DNA of 64,000 nucleotides from Saccharothrix deserti (GTDB taxonomy: Bacteria > Actinomycetota > Actinomycetes > Mycobacteriales > Pseudonocardiaceae). Within the stretch, counting starts at the first letter, position 1. Each line of letters opens with the position of its first letter. The notes beneath the pieces are model-generated. The model did no database searches and was not told where the DNA came from. It saw only the letters and a program-made list of their open reading frames with translations. Positions 45,691 to 53,378 of this stretch are shown piece after piece. The stretch covers positions 450,682 through 514,681 of the forward strand of contig NZ_ML775959.1 of NCBI RefSeq assembly GCF_009769385.1, given 5' to 3'. The position numbers and the translations under genes are program-made.

Positions 45691-45739
45691 GGGGCACCTC
45701 CCTTTCAGGGGGTTGGTCTCCGCTCAGGGATGGCAAAGG

Positions 45740-46882
45740 TCAGGGATGGTAGAGGAATGCCACGAACTTCAACGGCTCGTCGCCGTCGGCGCGGATGCCG
45801 TGGATGCCCCCGCTCTTGGTGAACAGGGTGCTGCCGGGGCCCACGGCGACCTCCCGGCACGGCTTGGGGCCGATGCCGTACACATGGCGTTCGACGACCG
45901 GCTGCTGTGCCGCGGCCGGGTCGTCGTCCACCCCGAGGTAGGCCCGACCACGGCCGGACACCACGTAGTACAGCTCCTCGGAGCCGATGTGGCGGTGCGT
46001 GCCCTCCACGACGCCCGGCGGGATGGTCACCTCGTGGAAGAACACCAGGTCGCCGCCCAGCTCGCGCTGCACGAGCCACCGCATGTCCAGCACGTTGCCG
46101 TCGCCGGGCTTCGCCTCCGGGTTGTCCGGGTCCATCATGGCGTTGCGGTAGCGCACCGGCGGCACCTGCGCCGAGTCCGGGATGAACCACGCGCGCTGGT
46201 AGTCCAGCAGGTAGTTCAAGTCCCGCACGGTGTTCTGGTCCGAGGACGGCTGCGGGTCGCGCGGCTCCTGGTGGGAGCGCAGGAAGTTGTTGTCCCACTG
46301 GACGTCCGGCACCGGGTGGCCGGTGGGCGTCGTCATCGCCACCTCGCTGAACGCCACTTCCAGGCGGCGCAGGGCCTTGATGTCGACCAGCGCGGGCGCG
46401 AGCGACGGCGGGCGGGTGATCGGGGCGTTGGCACCCATCAGCGGGATCACCCGGTAGTCGTGGTCGGTGTTCTCGGGCGGCTCCAGGGTGTCCCACATCT
46501 CCACCGCGTACGCGTCCACCGACTTGTCGTAGCGCAACGTCACCGTCGCGTCGGCGGTCAGCGACTCGTCGTTCGGCAGCACGCGCACCCACGCGTTCAC
46601 CGAGTCGCCGAGGCGGCGTCCGCGTTCCCGCACCAGCTCGGTGAGGCGCCCGGCGCGGTACTCCAGGCGCAGCACGCTGCACAGCCGCGTGCCGTCGAGG
46701 TAGACGCTGCCCTTCATCGCCGTGACGTCCGGGCCGTTGCGGACCTCGTCCACGTCGTACCGGTAGCGGGGGCTGCGCGCGGCCAGCAGGTACCGCGAGT
46801 GGTAGATCCGGTCGGGGAAGAACACGACGCGGAAGATCTCGTTCTCCGGCTGGGTGAAGATGTCGTCGAACGCCGGGTCCAT
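45740..46882 (-). CDS. Large cupin-domain protein of unknown function
   Basis: The ATG at 46882 is preferred to an upstream in-frame start because it lies 5 bp after the stop of the GMC oxidoreductase gene, with GAGGG in that gene's last codons as ribosome site. The protein has 380 residues. The C-terminal cupin has HRHIGSEE as motif 1 and a KSGGIHG motif 2, with all expected metal ligands. The N-terminal part shares ordered motifs (YRAG, LGDSV, YAVEMW) with the neighbouring cupin, suggesting an old duplication. Presence beside a flavin oxidoreductase suggests action on an oxidised substrate, but the reaction is unknown. Confidence 0.78.
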   Translation of the reverse strand: MDPAFDDIFTQPENEIFRVVFFPDRIYHSRYLLAARSPRYRYDVDEVRNGPDVTAMKGSVYLDGTRLCSVLRLEYRAGRLTELVRERGRRLGDSVNAWVRVLPNDESLTADATVTLRYDKSVDAYAVEMWDTLEPPENTDHDYRVIPLMGANAPITRPPSLAPALVDIKALRRLEVAFSEVAMTTPTGHPVPDVQWDNNFLRSHQEPRDPQPSSDQNTVRDLNYLLDYQRAWFIPDSAQVPPVRYRNAMMDPDNPEAKPGDGNVLDMRWLVQRELGGDLVFFHEVTIPPGVVEGTHRHIGSEELYYVVSGRGRAYLGVDDDPAAAQQPVVERHVYGIGPKPCREVAVGPGSTLFTKSGGIHGIRADGDEPLKFVAFLYHP

Positions 46883-46887
46883 GGACG

Positions 46888-48681
46888 TCACACCCTCGTG
46901 GTGAGCAGTTCGCCGACGCGGAAGGCGTTGGCCTGGATGGTCAGGGTCGGGTTGGCGCCGCCGGAGGTCGGCATGAACGACCCGTCGGTGACGTAGAGGT
47001 TGTCGAACCGCCACGCGCGGCAGTCCGGGTCGAGCACCGAGTCGGCCGGGTCGGTGCCGAAGCGCGCGCCGCCGAGGACGTGGTTGGCGATGCGCCGCAC
47101 GTCGTTGCCGACGTGGCCGAAGCCGATCAGCTGCACGCCGTCACCGCCGCGGGCGAGGATCTCCCGGCAGCGGTCGGCCAGCACGTCCATCACCGCGCGG
47201 TCGTGGCTGTGCCAGCCCTTGTCGATGTGCGCCACCGGGCGGTTCCACTTGTCGCGCACCGACGGGTGCAGCGTGATCCGGTTGGTGGGCAGCGGGAGTT
47301 GGTTCGCCATGAACGCCACCGACAGCTGCCGGCCGAAGTTCTCGGTCAGGTAGCCGTCGAACTGGTCGCCGCGCATGTCCAGGTCGTAGAGGTAGCCCTT
47401 CCACATCGTGTCCATGTCGTTGGCGGCCCACGTGCGCGCCATGCTGATCGGCAGCGCCGAGTCCGACGTGTTGTTGTAGATCGCGCCGCCCGCCCACAGC
47501 CCGTTGGCGCGCACGAACTCCGGCGTGGCACACGCGTCGGTGGCCCAGTCCGAGTCGAGCGTGCGGGACTTGTCGTGACGGCCGGGTACGCGGGCCGACG
47601 CGCCGCCGAAGCAGTGCGTCAGGAAGTAGCGGCCCAGCAGGCCGTTGCCGTTGATCCGGTCCGCGAAGCCGGCGTCCCGCTCGGCGGACAGCTGCAACAG
47701 CCGCACCGACTCGATCGCGCTGCACGCCACCACCACGACCGTGCCGCCCACCGTCCGCTCGCGTCCCAGCGGATCGCGGTAGTGCACGTCCGTCACCCGC
47801 CCGTTCGTCGCCGACAGGTGCGTCACGACGCAGTTGGCGCGCAAGGCGAACCCCGGCTGGGTGGAGATCGGGTGCAGCAGCGACACCCACGTGTTGGACT
47901 TCAGGCCCAACGGGTCGCCGTAGCGGTTGACGAACGCGGTCTTGATCGACTCGCGGTCGGTCGGCACCGTGCGGCCGCTCGGCGCGTGGTCCTCGGTGAT
48001 GACCGCCAGCGGGGTGCGGTAGCGCCGGAAGCCCAGCGCGTCCATCCCGGCGGCGACGTGCGCGCTGATGTCGTTGGGCTCCAGCGGCTTCTGGTAGTTG
48101 TCCACGCTCGCGGGCTTGAGCTGGCCGTCCCTGGTGCCGTTGATGCCGACCAGCTCCTCGGCCCGGCAGTACCACGGTTCCAGGTCGTCGTAGCCGAACG
48201 GCCAGTCGCGGGCCTCCCGGGCGACATCGCCGCCGGGGTCGGCGCGCAGGTCGTCCCGCCCCTGGTTGGCCGAGCGCAGCCGGAAGTCGTCCGGGGCGAA
48301 CCGCAGCGACACCCCGCCGTAGAGCTGCGTGCCGCCGCCCACGACCTGCGCGGTGTACCCCTCGATCGTGACCCTGTCCTGGCCGTCGGTGTCGCGGTAG
48401 ACGTGCGGCTCGTCGTTCAGGTCCGGCTCGACGTGGCTGGAGTAGAACGACACGCCGGTGTTCGCGACACCCTGCACCTGCAGCACCTTCTCGGCGCCGG
48501 TGGCGAACTCCTCGTCGCGCTTGAAGTCCGACAGCCCGTCGGGACTGGTGTGCTGTGAGTGGAACAGCGGCCCCTTCTCCAGCACCAGCACGCGTTTGCC
48601 CGCCCGCACGAGCGCGTGCGCGACGGGCGCGCCGCCCGCGCCGCTGCCGATGATCACCGCGTCGAACGTCTCGTCGGCCAT
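46888..48681 (-). CDS. GMC-family FAD-dependent oxidoreductase
   Basis: This 597-residue protein starts with the FAD-binding motif IIGSGAGG and ends with the GMC C-terminal signature: HVLGGARFG, then NLYVTDGSFMPTSGG and NPTLTIQANAFR. GMC enzymes oxidise alcohols or sugars using FAD. It lacks a signal peptide, so it works in the cytosol unless exported with a partner. The gene upstream, 4 bp away, encodes a protein with a gluconate-2-dehydrogenase subunit-3-like region, the usual small partner of such flavoproteins; the cytochrome subunit typical of membrane gluconate dehydrogenases is not encoded here. Two cupin genes follow. The substrate is unknown. Confidence 0.88.
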   Translation of the reverse strand: MADETFDAVIIGSGAGGAPVAHALVRAGKRVLVLEKGPLFHSQHTSPDGLSDFKRDEEFATGAEKVLQVQGVANTGVSFYSSHVEPDLNDEPHVYRDTDGQDRVTIEGYTAQVVGGGTQLYGGVSLRFAPDDFRLRSANQGRDDLRADPGGDVAREARDWPFGYDDLEPWYCRAEELVGINGTRDGQLKPASVDNYQKPLEPNDISAHVAAGMDALGFRRYRTPLAVITEDHAPSGRTVPTDRESIKTAFVNRYGDPLGLKSNTWVSLLHPISTQPGFALRANCVVTHLSATNGRVTDVHYRDPLGRERTVGGTVVVVACSAIESVRLLQLSAERDAGFADRINGNGLLGRYFLTHCFGGASARVPGRHDKSRTLDSDWATDACATPEFVRANGLWAGGAIYNNTSDSALPISMARTWAANDMDTMWKGYLYDLDMRGDQFDGYLTENFGRQLSVAFMANQLPLPTNRITLHPSVRDKWNRPVAHIDKGWHSHDRAVMDVLADRCREILARGGDGVQLIGFGHVGNDVRRIANHVLGGARFGTDPADSVLDPDCRAWRFDNLYVTDGSFMPTSGGANPTLTIQANAFRVGELLTTRV

Positions 48682-48685
48682 GGTC

Positions 48686-49681
48686 TCACCCCCGGTAGTC
48701 GGTGTTGCGGCCCAGCGGCGCCTCGACCGCCGCGCGCCAGTCGAACTCGAAGCGCTCGGCGAGGTACGCCCACGCCGCCGCGCCGTGGTTGCCGCCGTGC
48801 TTGGGGTGCGCGAACGCGCCCGTCATGGCGTGGCGGCGCAGCAGGAGCAGGAAGTACCGCGGCTCGCCGTACCGGCCGTGGTCCCAGCCGGGCACCTGGT
48901 TGGCGGCGAGCTCGTCGTAGAGGTCCATGAACGCCTGCCTGCCCAGCTCCGCCGGTTCCCGACCGGGGAAGCGGGCGCGCAGCACGTCGTCGATCAGCCG
49001 CAGGCAGATCTTGTAGTCGTCGAGGTTGTGCCGTTCCTCGCGTGCGAGGAGCTTGTCGATGAAGTTGACGACCCCGACCGACTCGTCCATCAGGAACGCC
49101 AACGGGAACTGCCGGTCGCGCTCGGACCGGCTGAGCTTGTGGTAGAAGTCGGCGAGGAACCGCCGGTTCTCGGCGAGTTGGAAGGGCAGCACCTGCGTGA
49201 CGAGTCGCTCCAGCAGCCGCAGCTCCCACCGGTCGAAGCTGACCGGGACCGCGCAGCCGTGGGTGAAGAACCGCGACCACTCCTGCCCGTTGTCCGTCCG
49301 CTGCCGCTGCGGGTTGACGGGGTCGAGCACCGACCTGCCGTCCACGGTGAACCGGTAGCGGTGCACCTGGCCCTTGCCGACCCGCACGGTGGCCGCCCAG
49401 AGGCCGGTCGGCTCGTCGAGGAACCGGACCTCCCGCAGCGGGACCGGGGTGTGGAGTTCACCGAAGGTGCCCACCACGCCGACCTCGCGTGCCTCGTCGT
49501 CGCGGTGCACGAACGTGACGTCGTTGAACTGGTAGGACGTTTCCGCCGATGCGCCGTCCCAGTGCGTGTCGACCACCGGCAGGTGGAACGGCTCGGACAC
49601 CGTGCCGGTGTCGCGGGCGATGAAGCGCGTGGTGTGGTTGAGCACGTATTGGTCGTCTCGCGCGATGAGCACGACGGGCAT
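48686..49681 (-). CDS. Gluconate 2-dehydrogenase subunit-3-like protein with N-terminal Ig-fold (CBM48/E-set-like) region
   Basis: This 331-residue protein has two parts. Residues about 45-125 look like an immunoglobulin-fold E-set or CBM48 domain (EVGVVGTFG, then VHRYRFTVDG), a fold known from glycogen-acting enzymes. Residues about 160-325 match the gluconate 2-dehydrogenase subunit 3 pattern (VPGW, RYGEPRYF, KHGGNHG). Members of that family pair with a GMC flavoprotein, encoded here 4 bp downstream. Subunit 3 proteins usually have a Tat signal; this one has none, so a cytosolic complex is likely. It is the first gene of the operon. GAAGG lies close upstream of the ATG. The fusion with an E-set domain is unusual and may help bind a carbohydrate. 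Confidence 0.7.
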   Translation of the reverse strand: MPVVLIARDDQYVLNHTTRFIARDTGTVSEPFHLPVVDTHWDGASAETSYQFNDVTFVHRDDEAREVGVVGTFGELHTPVPLREVRFLDEPTGLWAATVRVGKGQVHRYRFTVDGRSVLDPVNPQRQRTDNGQEWSRFFTHGCAVPVSFDRWELRLLERLVTQVLPFQLAENRRFLADFYHKLSRSERDRQFPLAFLMDESVGVVNFIDKLLAREERHNLDDYKICLRLIDDVLRARFPGREPAELGRQAFMDLYDELAANQVPGWDHGRYGEPRYFLLLLRRHAMTGAFAHPKHGGNHGAAAWAYLAERFEFDWRAAVEAPLGRNTDYRG

Positions 49682-50243
49682 GGGCCTTCACCCACCTGAT
49701 GAGCACGGGGCCGCAGAGCCGGCCCGGTCGTGAACGGACGTGCCGAGCAGCGCTCCGCACACGGGGGAAGTCGCGACCCGCCGGAGCCGGGTTAGCCGGT
49801 TGCCGCCGGTTTCAACGGTCCGGGTGAAATGCGGGAATCACCGTAACGAATATCTTTCACACATCCCGGGCGTGGCGGCGGTCCGGTCCGCTCGGCCGGG
49901 GCATCGGCCCTTCGTGGCCTGGGCGTCATCGGGTCGACCGCCCGCGCGGTGAGGTCGTCGGGTCCGGCCTCCGGGCGCGGCAACTCGAACGGGTGTACCA
50001 GGTCGGGTGGCCTGTCGGCCCCTGTGGAGGGGGAGGGCATCGGTGCCGGTCAGGGGTGCCCGGAACTCTTGTCACCCGTGTGACAAATCGACCGTCCCTT
50101 TCTGTCGGGGTTGCCGAAAAATGCGGAAAATGCGTAGTGAAACTTGTTCGCGATTGCCTGTCCGCGCTACATTACTCACGGGTAGACAGGTGACCCGGCC
50201 GCCGCGATCGCGTTTCCACACAATCTCAACGAGGAGATTCTCC
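49682..50243. promoter_or_regulatory. Divergent intergenic region between GMC operon and secreted-protein gene
   Basis: This 562-bp stretch has no convincing gene. It holds an inverted repeat TTGTCAC-CCGT-GTGACAA at 50069-50086, and a possible promoter for the rightward gene with TTGTTC (50144) and TACATT (50168) spaced 18 bp. The area around 49820-49860 is relatively AT-rich and could hold the leftward promoter, but no clear boxes were found there. Confidence 0.5.
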
Positions 50244-50861
50244 ATGCTCAAACTGAATTCCATGTCACGGAGGCTGTTCGGCGGACTCGCGGTAGGAGCC
50301 GCCATCGCGGGCACTGTCGTGTTCGGTGGGGCGGGCGTGGGCCAGGCGGCGACGGCGTCGTTGACGCTCGTGTACAACTGCCCGTTCCCGTTGATCGGCG
50401 CGCAGGACATGAGCGTGAAGATCGTCGCCGAGGACCTGCCGGACTCGGCCGTGGTCGGCCGGCCGATCCCGGCGACGAAGGTGACCGCGACGGCGACCGT
50501 GCCCGCCAACGCGACCATGGGCTTGTCGCTGGTCGGCGCGAAGACCGTGGAGGGCACGGCGACGTCGCAGACGCGCATCGACAACGCCGGCACGCCGGTG
50601 GACGTGGTGGCGAACCTGACCGTGGTGAAGACGAACGTGCCTTCGTCCGGCACGTTCGACACGGTCGCGAGCGGCGGCACGCCGCCCGTCACGCTGGCGA
50701 ACCCGGGCAGGACGACCATCACGGTCGGCAACTTCACCACCACGCTCACCCCGCGTCGCGCCGACGGCTCGACCACCGGCCTGGGCACGTTCACGGTCAA
50801 TTGCACGCTCAAGCCGGGGCAGGTGACCAAGCTCTACGAGTTCACCGTCGCCGCGGCGTAG
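50244..50861 (+). CDS. Small secreted protein, DUF6801-like
   Basis: The ATG after the ribosome site GAGGAGA (50231-50237) gives 205 residues. A Sec signal peptide is clear: a basic start, a hydrophobic core, and cleavage near AGVGQAATA. The mature part begins LVYNCPFPLIG and has one more Cys in VNCTLKPG near the end, so a single disulfide is likely. The beta-rich, Thr/Val-rich sequence resembles the actinobacterial DUF6801 family, which has no assigned activity. It is followed by a very strong terminator hairpin, so it is probably transcribed alone. Confidence 0.75.
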   Translation: MLKLNSMSRRLFGGLAVGAAIAGTVVFGGAGVGQAATASLTLVYNCPFPLIGAQDMSVKIVAEDLPDSAVVGRPIPATKVTATATVPANATMGLSLVGAKTVEGTATSQTRIDNAGTPVDVVANLTVVKTNVPSSGTFDTVASGGTPPVTLANPGRTTITVGNFTTTLTPRRADGSTTGLGTFTVNCTLKPGQVTKLYEFTVAAA

Positions 50862-50888
50862 CCGCGACGGCAATTCGCCACACCGATT

Positions 50889-50933
50889 CCGCGCCGAGGC
50901 GGGCCGTTTCCCGAACGGCCCGCCTCGGCGCGG
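50889..50933. terminator. Perfect 20-bp hairpin terminator
   Basis: CCGCGCCGAGGCGGGCCGTT (50889-50908) pairs fully with 50914-50933 around a 5-base loop. It lies 28 bp after the stop of the secreted-protein gene. No T-tract follows. Confidence 0.85.
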
Positions 50934-51177
50934 GTATACCCGGGTCTCGGTCGGGTCCGGGCGGCCGGGAGTGCGCGATCACCACGTCGCCGTGTGTGGA
51001 GCGGGCAGTCGAATGCCCGGTCGAATGGGGCGATCGAACCGATCGAATGCCGGGAATTTCCGCCGGGGATGTCCGTCTCATTCGGTCGGCGCCGGCGCGG
51101 GCGTTGACCTGCGACCCATTGGGCTGCGATAGTTCCGGCATACCGCCGCCACATCATGGGATGTTCCGCGCCCCTCC

Positions 51178-51195
51178 AGTCGAAGCGCTTCGACT
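51178..51195. promoter_or_regulatory. 18-bp perfect palindrome, LacI-type operator candidate upstream of GH12 gene
   Basis: AGTCGAAGCGCTTCGACT is a perfect even palindrome with a central GCGC, the form of LacI-family operators, 47 bp before the glucanase start. It differs from the CebR consensus but shares the AGCGCT core with the site at 55545. Confidence 0.6.
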
Positions 51196-51241
51196 CCAAG
51201 GGCGCGGCGACTTTGGGCAACGTCGCCCGGGAAGAAGTGTC

Positions 51242-51928
51242 ATGAACAGGATGCGTTCGGCCGCGATCGCGGTCGCGTTGGTGGGATTGCTCCTCGGCAC
51301 CGGCGGGGTCGCGCAGGCCGCGACCTGGTCGTCCACTGACAAGTGGGGCACGTGGTCCAACGGTGGGTACACCGTGCGCAACAACGTCTGGGGATCCGGT
51401 GTCGGTCCGCAGTCGATCTGGGCGAACTCCTACAGCAACTGGGGTGTGTGGGCCAATCACCCGAACACCGGCGGCGTCAAGTCCTACCCCCACTCGGCGA
51501 AGATGGTCAACCGCACGCTCGGTTCGCTGGGCAGGCTCTCCAGTTCGTTCAACGTGTCCCGGCCCGGTAGCGGCGCGTACGCGACGGCCTACGACATCTG
51601 GGCGAACAACCACGCCTACGAGATCATGATCTGGGTGAACAAGCAGGGCGCGGTCGGGCCGATCGGCTCCAGGGAGGCCACGGCGACCGTCGGCGGCCAC
51701 ACGTGGGACGTGTACCGGGGCTCGAACGGCTCCAACGCCGTGTTCTCGTTCGTGCGCACGAGCAACACCAATGCCGGCACGGTCGACGTGCTGGCGGTGC
51801 TGAAGTGGATCCAGGCACGCGGGTGGTACGGCGACGTCACGGTCGGCGACGTGCAGTTCGGGTTCGAGATCACCTCCGCGTCGGGTGGCATGGACTTCGT
51901 CTCCAACAGCTTCTCGATCACCACGTGA
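51242..51928 (+). CDS. Secreted glycoside hydrolase family 12 endoglucanase
   Basis: This 228-residue protein has a Sec signal (cleavage near VAQAA) followed by a single GH12 catalytic domain. The NNVWG motif lies near the mature start. Glu127 in YEIMIW matches the GH12 nucleophile and Glu209 in FGFEIT the acid/base; their spacing of 82 residues fits the family. GH12 enzymes cut beta-1,4-glucan or xyloglucan with retention. No carbohydrate-binding module is attached. A palindromic operator candidate lies just upstream and a terminator hairpin at 52054-52086 follows, so it is likely a single-gene unit induced by cellulose or xyloglucan breakdown products. Confidence 0.88.
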   Translation: MNRMRSAAIAVALVGLLLGTGGVAQAATWSSTDKWGTWSNGGYTVRNNVWGSGVGPQSIWANSYSNWGVWANHPNTGGVKSYPHSAKMVNRTLGSLGRLSSSFNVSRPGSGAYATAYDIWANNHAYEIMIWVNKQGAVGPIGSREATATVGGHTWDVYRGSNGSNAVFSFVRTSNTNAGTVDVLAVLKWIQARGWYGDVTVGDVQFGFEITSASGGMDFVSNSFSITT

Positions 51929-52053
51929 CGGCACGGATCACCGTCGTCGCCACCGCCCGCAAGTACCTCGCGGGCTCGGACGGCCGGAACCCGGTCGGCT
52001 GAGCTCTCGGGTCGCGCGGTAGGACGACGGCCGTGTCATCGGCCGGCTGGTCC

Positions 52054-52086
52054 GACCCCACGTGCCGTTGTCCGGCACGTGGGGTC
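52054..52086. terminator. Hairpin terminator between convergent genes
   Basis: GACCCCACGTGCCG (52054-52067) pairs perfectly with CGGCACGTGGGGTC (52073-52086) around TTGTC. It lies between the GH12 gene and the leftward AhpD-like gene and could serve both. Confidence 0.8.
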
Positions 52087-52104
52087 TCGTCGTTCGAGGG
52101 TGGG

Positions 52105-52638
52105 TCAGGCGAAGGCGGCGAGTTGCTCGTCGACGGGCGCCCCGGTCATGCGGTTGGCCAGGGTGGACAGGGTGTAGGTGCCGATGCCCATGACGACCTC
52201 CAGCGCGTTTTGTGGCGTGTAGCCGTGCGCGGTGAAGGAGTCCAGTGCTTCGCTGTCGACCGCGCCCGCGGTGGCGAGCACTTCGAGGGTGAACAGCCGG
52301 ACCGCTTCCAGTCGGTCCTCGTGCAGTGGCAGCTGTTCACGCAGCGCCGTGATCAGCTCCGGCTCGGCGCCGAGCGCGGTCAGCTTGGCGGTGTGCATCG
52401 CCACGCACACGTGGCAGCCGTTGCGCGTCGCCATGGTCATGATGACGACTTCGCGGGCCACGGGGTCGAGCGTGGTCTGCTCGAACATGGCGCTGAGTTT
52501 CAGGAATCCCTCCAGCAGGTGGGGTGAGGAGGCGAGCCGTGCGACGCCCGCGGGCAGGTACCCGAGCTTGGCGACGGTGGCCTGCATGGACCGGCGGGCG
52601 GCGGCGGGTGCGGACTCGGGGGTGTGCTCGATGAACAT
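52105..52638 (-). CDS. Carboxymuconolactone decarboxylase/AhpD-family protein
   Basis: The ATG at 52638 is chosen because GAGAGGA lies five bases upstream; the longer frame would run through the operator region. The 177-residue protein has the redox pair Cys75 and Cys78 in GCHVC followed by His82, the signature of AhpD-like alkylhydroperoxidases. Such proteins reduce peroxides or quinone-like compounds using the dithiol. It is divergent from a MarR-type regulator that probably controls it through the inverted repeat between them. The electron donor is unknown. Confidence 0.85.
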   Translation of the reverse strand: MFIEHTPESAPAAARRSMQATVAKLGYLPAGVARLASSPHLLEGFLKLSAMFEQTTLDPVAREVVIMTMATRNGCHVCVAMHTAKLTALGAEPELITALREQLPLHEDRLEAVRLFTLEVLATAGAVDSEALDSFTAHGYTPQNALEVVMGIGTYTLSTLANRMTGAPVDEQLAAFA

Positions 52639-52657
52639 GCGGTCCTCTCGCGGGGTA

Positions 52658-52703
52658 AACTCGACAACGTGGTTGACCAAACCGTAAACCAGGTTGTCGA
52701 GTT
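52658..52703. promoter_or_regulatory. 15-bp inverted repeat, probable MarR operator
   Basis: AACTCGACAACGTGG (52658-52672) and CCAGGTTGTCGAGTT (52689-52703) are inverted repeats with one mismatch and a 16-base spacer, centred between the divergent AhpD-like and MarR genes. The position and arm length fit autoregulation by the MarR protein. Confidence 0.65.
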
Positions 52704-52708
52704 CGGCA

Positions 52709-53188
52709 ATGGCTTCGGCAATGGCTGAGGACACGTCCGGCTTCGAGCTGCCGTTGCTGCTGTTCGCGGGTTTCCGCACGATCATCGACCGCCTGCACGC
52801 CGAGCTGGCCCGCCAGGGACATCCCGACGTGCGGCCCGCTTACGGCTTCGCGATGCAGGCCATCGGCAGGGGCGGGGCCACCGCCAGCGAGGTGGGCCGG
52901 CGGCTGGGCGTGTCCAAACAGGCGGCGGGCAAGACGGTGGACCGGCTGGAGGTCCTGGGTTACGTCGAGCGAGTCGACGACCCGGCCGACGCCAGGCGCA
53001 AGCTGGTCCGCCTCACCTCCCACGGGATCGACGCCCTCGACCGCTCGGCGGCGATCTTCGAGGAACTGCGGGCGGAATGGGCGAAGGCGCTCGGCGTGGA
53101 GCGACTGCGCGCACTCGAAGTCGACCTGCGCACCGTGGTCCCGCCCGGCCTCTTCCGGCTCGACGTGGCCGGCTGGTTCGGCTCCTGA
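52709..53188 (+). CDS. MarR-family transcriptional regulator
   Basis: The protein is a winged-helix regulator of about 159 residues. TASEVGRRLGVSKQAAGKTVDRLEVLGYVER is cited here only by its ends: the recognition helix lies in SKQAAGKTVDRLE and the wing in DPADARRKLV. The ATG at 52709 is preferred to a TTG at 52694 because the TTG lies within the inverted repeat; a further ATG at 52721 is also possible. MarR proteins bind palindromes as dimers and release on binding a ligand or on oxidation. The divergent AhpD-like gene is its likely target. No Cys is seen in the N-terminal region, so direct thiol sensing is not obvious. Confidence 0.88.
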   Translation: MASAMAEDTSGFELPLLLFAGFRTIIDRLHAELARQGHPDVRPAYGFAMQAIGRGGATASEVGRRLGVSKQAAGKTVDRLEVLGYVERVDDPADARRKLVRLTSHGIDALDRSAAIFEELRAEWAKALGVERLRALEVDLRTVVPPGLFRLDVAGWFGS

Positions 53189-53239
53189 CCGGTAGGCCGG
53201 CTTCGATCGCGGCGCGCGTGCAAGAGACCGTCAGCGGCT

Positions 53240-53339
53240 GGCGACGGCGGCCGGCGGCCGGCGATGACGGCCGGCGCTTGGCGATGGTGGCCGGTGGTTG
53301 GCGATCGCGGCTGGTGGCTGGTGATGGCGGGTGGTGGTC
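53240..53339. repeat. Five tandem 20-bp repeats
   Basis: Five consecutive 20-bp units start at 53240, 53260, 53280, 53300 and 53320; the third reads GGCGATGGTGGCCGGTGGTT and the others differ at a few positions. The array fills more than half of the gap between the convergent MarR and glycosidase genes. No coding function is apparent. Confidence 0.75.
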
Positions 53340-53378
53340 CGCGCGCGTTGGTTGGGACGACGCGCGCGGACCGGGCTG

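Noticed and set aside
50862-51241. A small gene between the secreted protein and GH12 genes
   Set aside because: Frames here are shadows of the hairpin and promoter DNA, without ribosome sites or protein-like composition.
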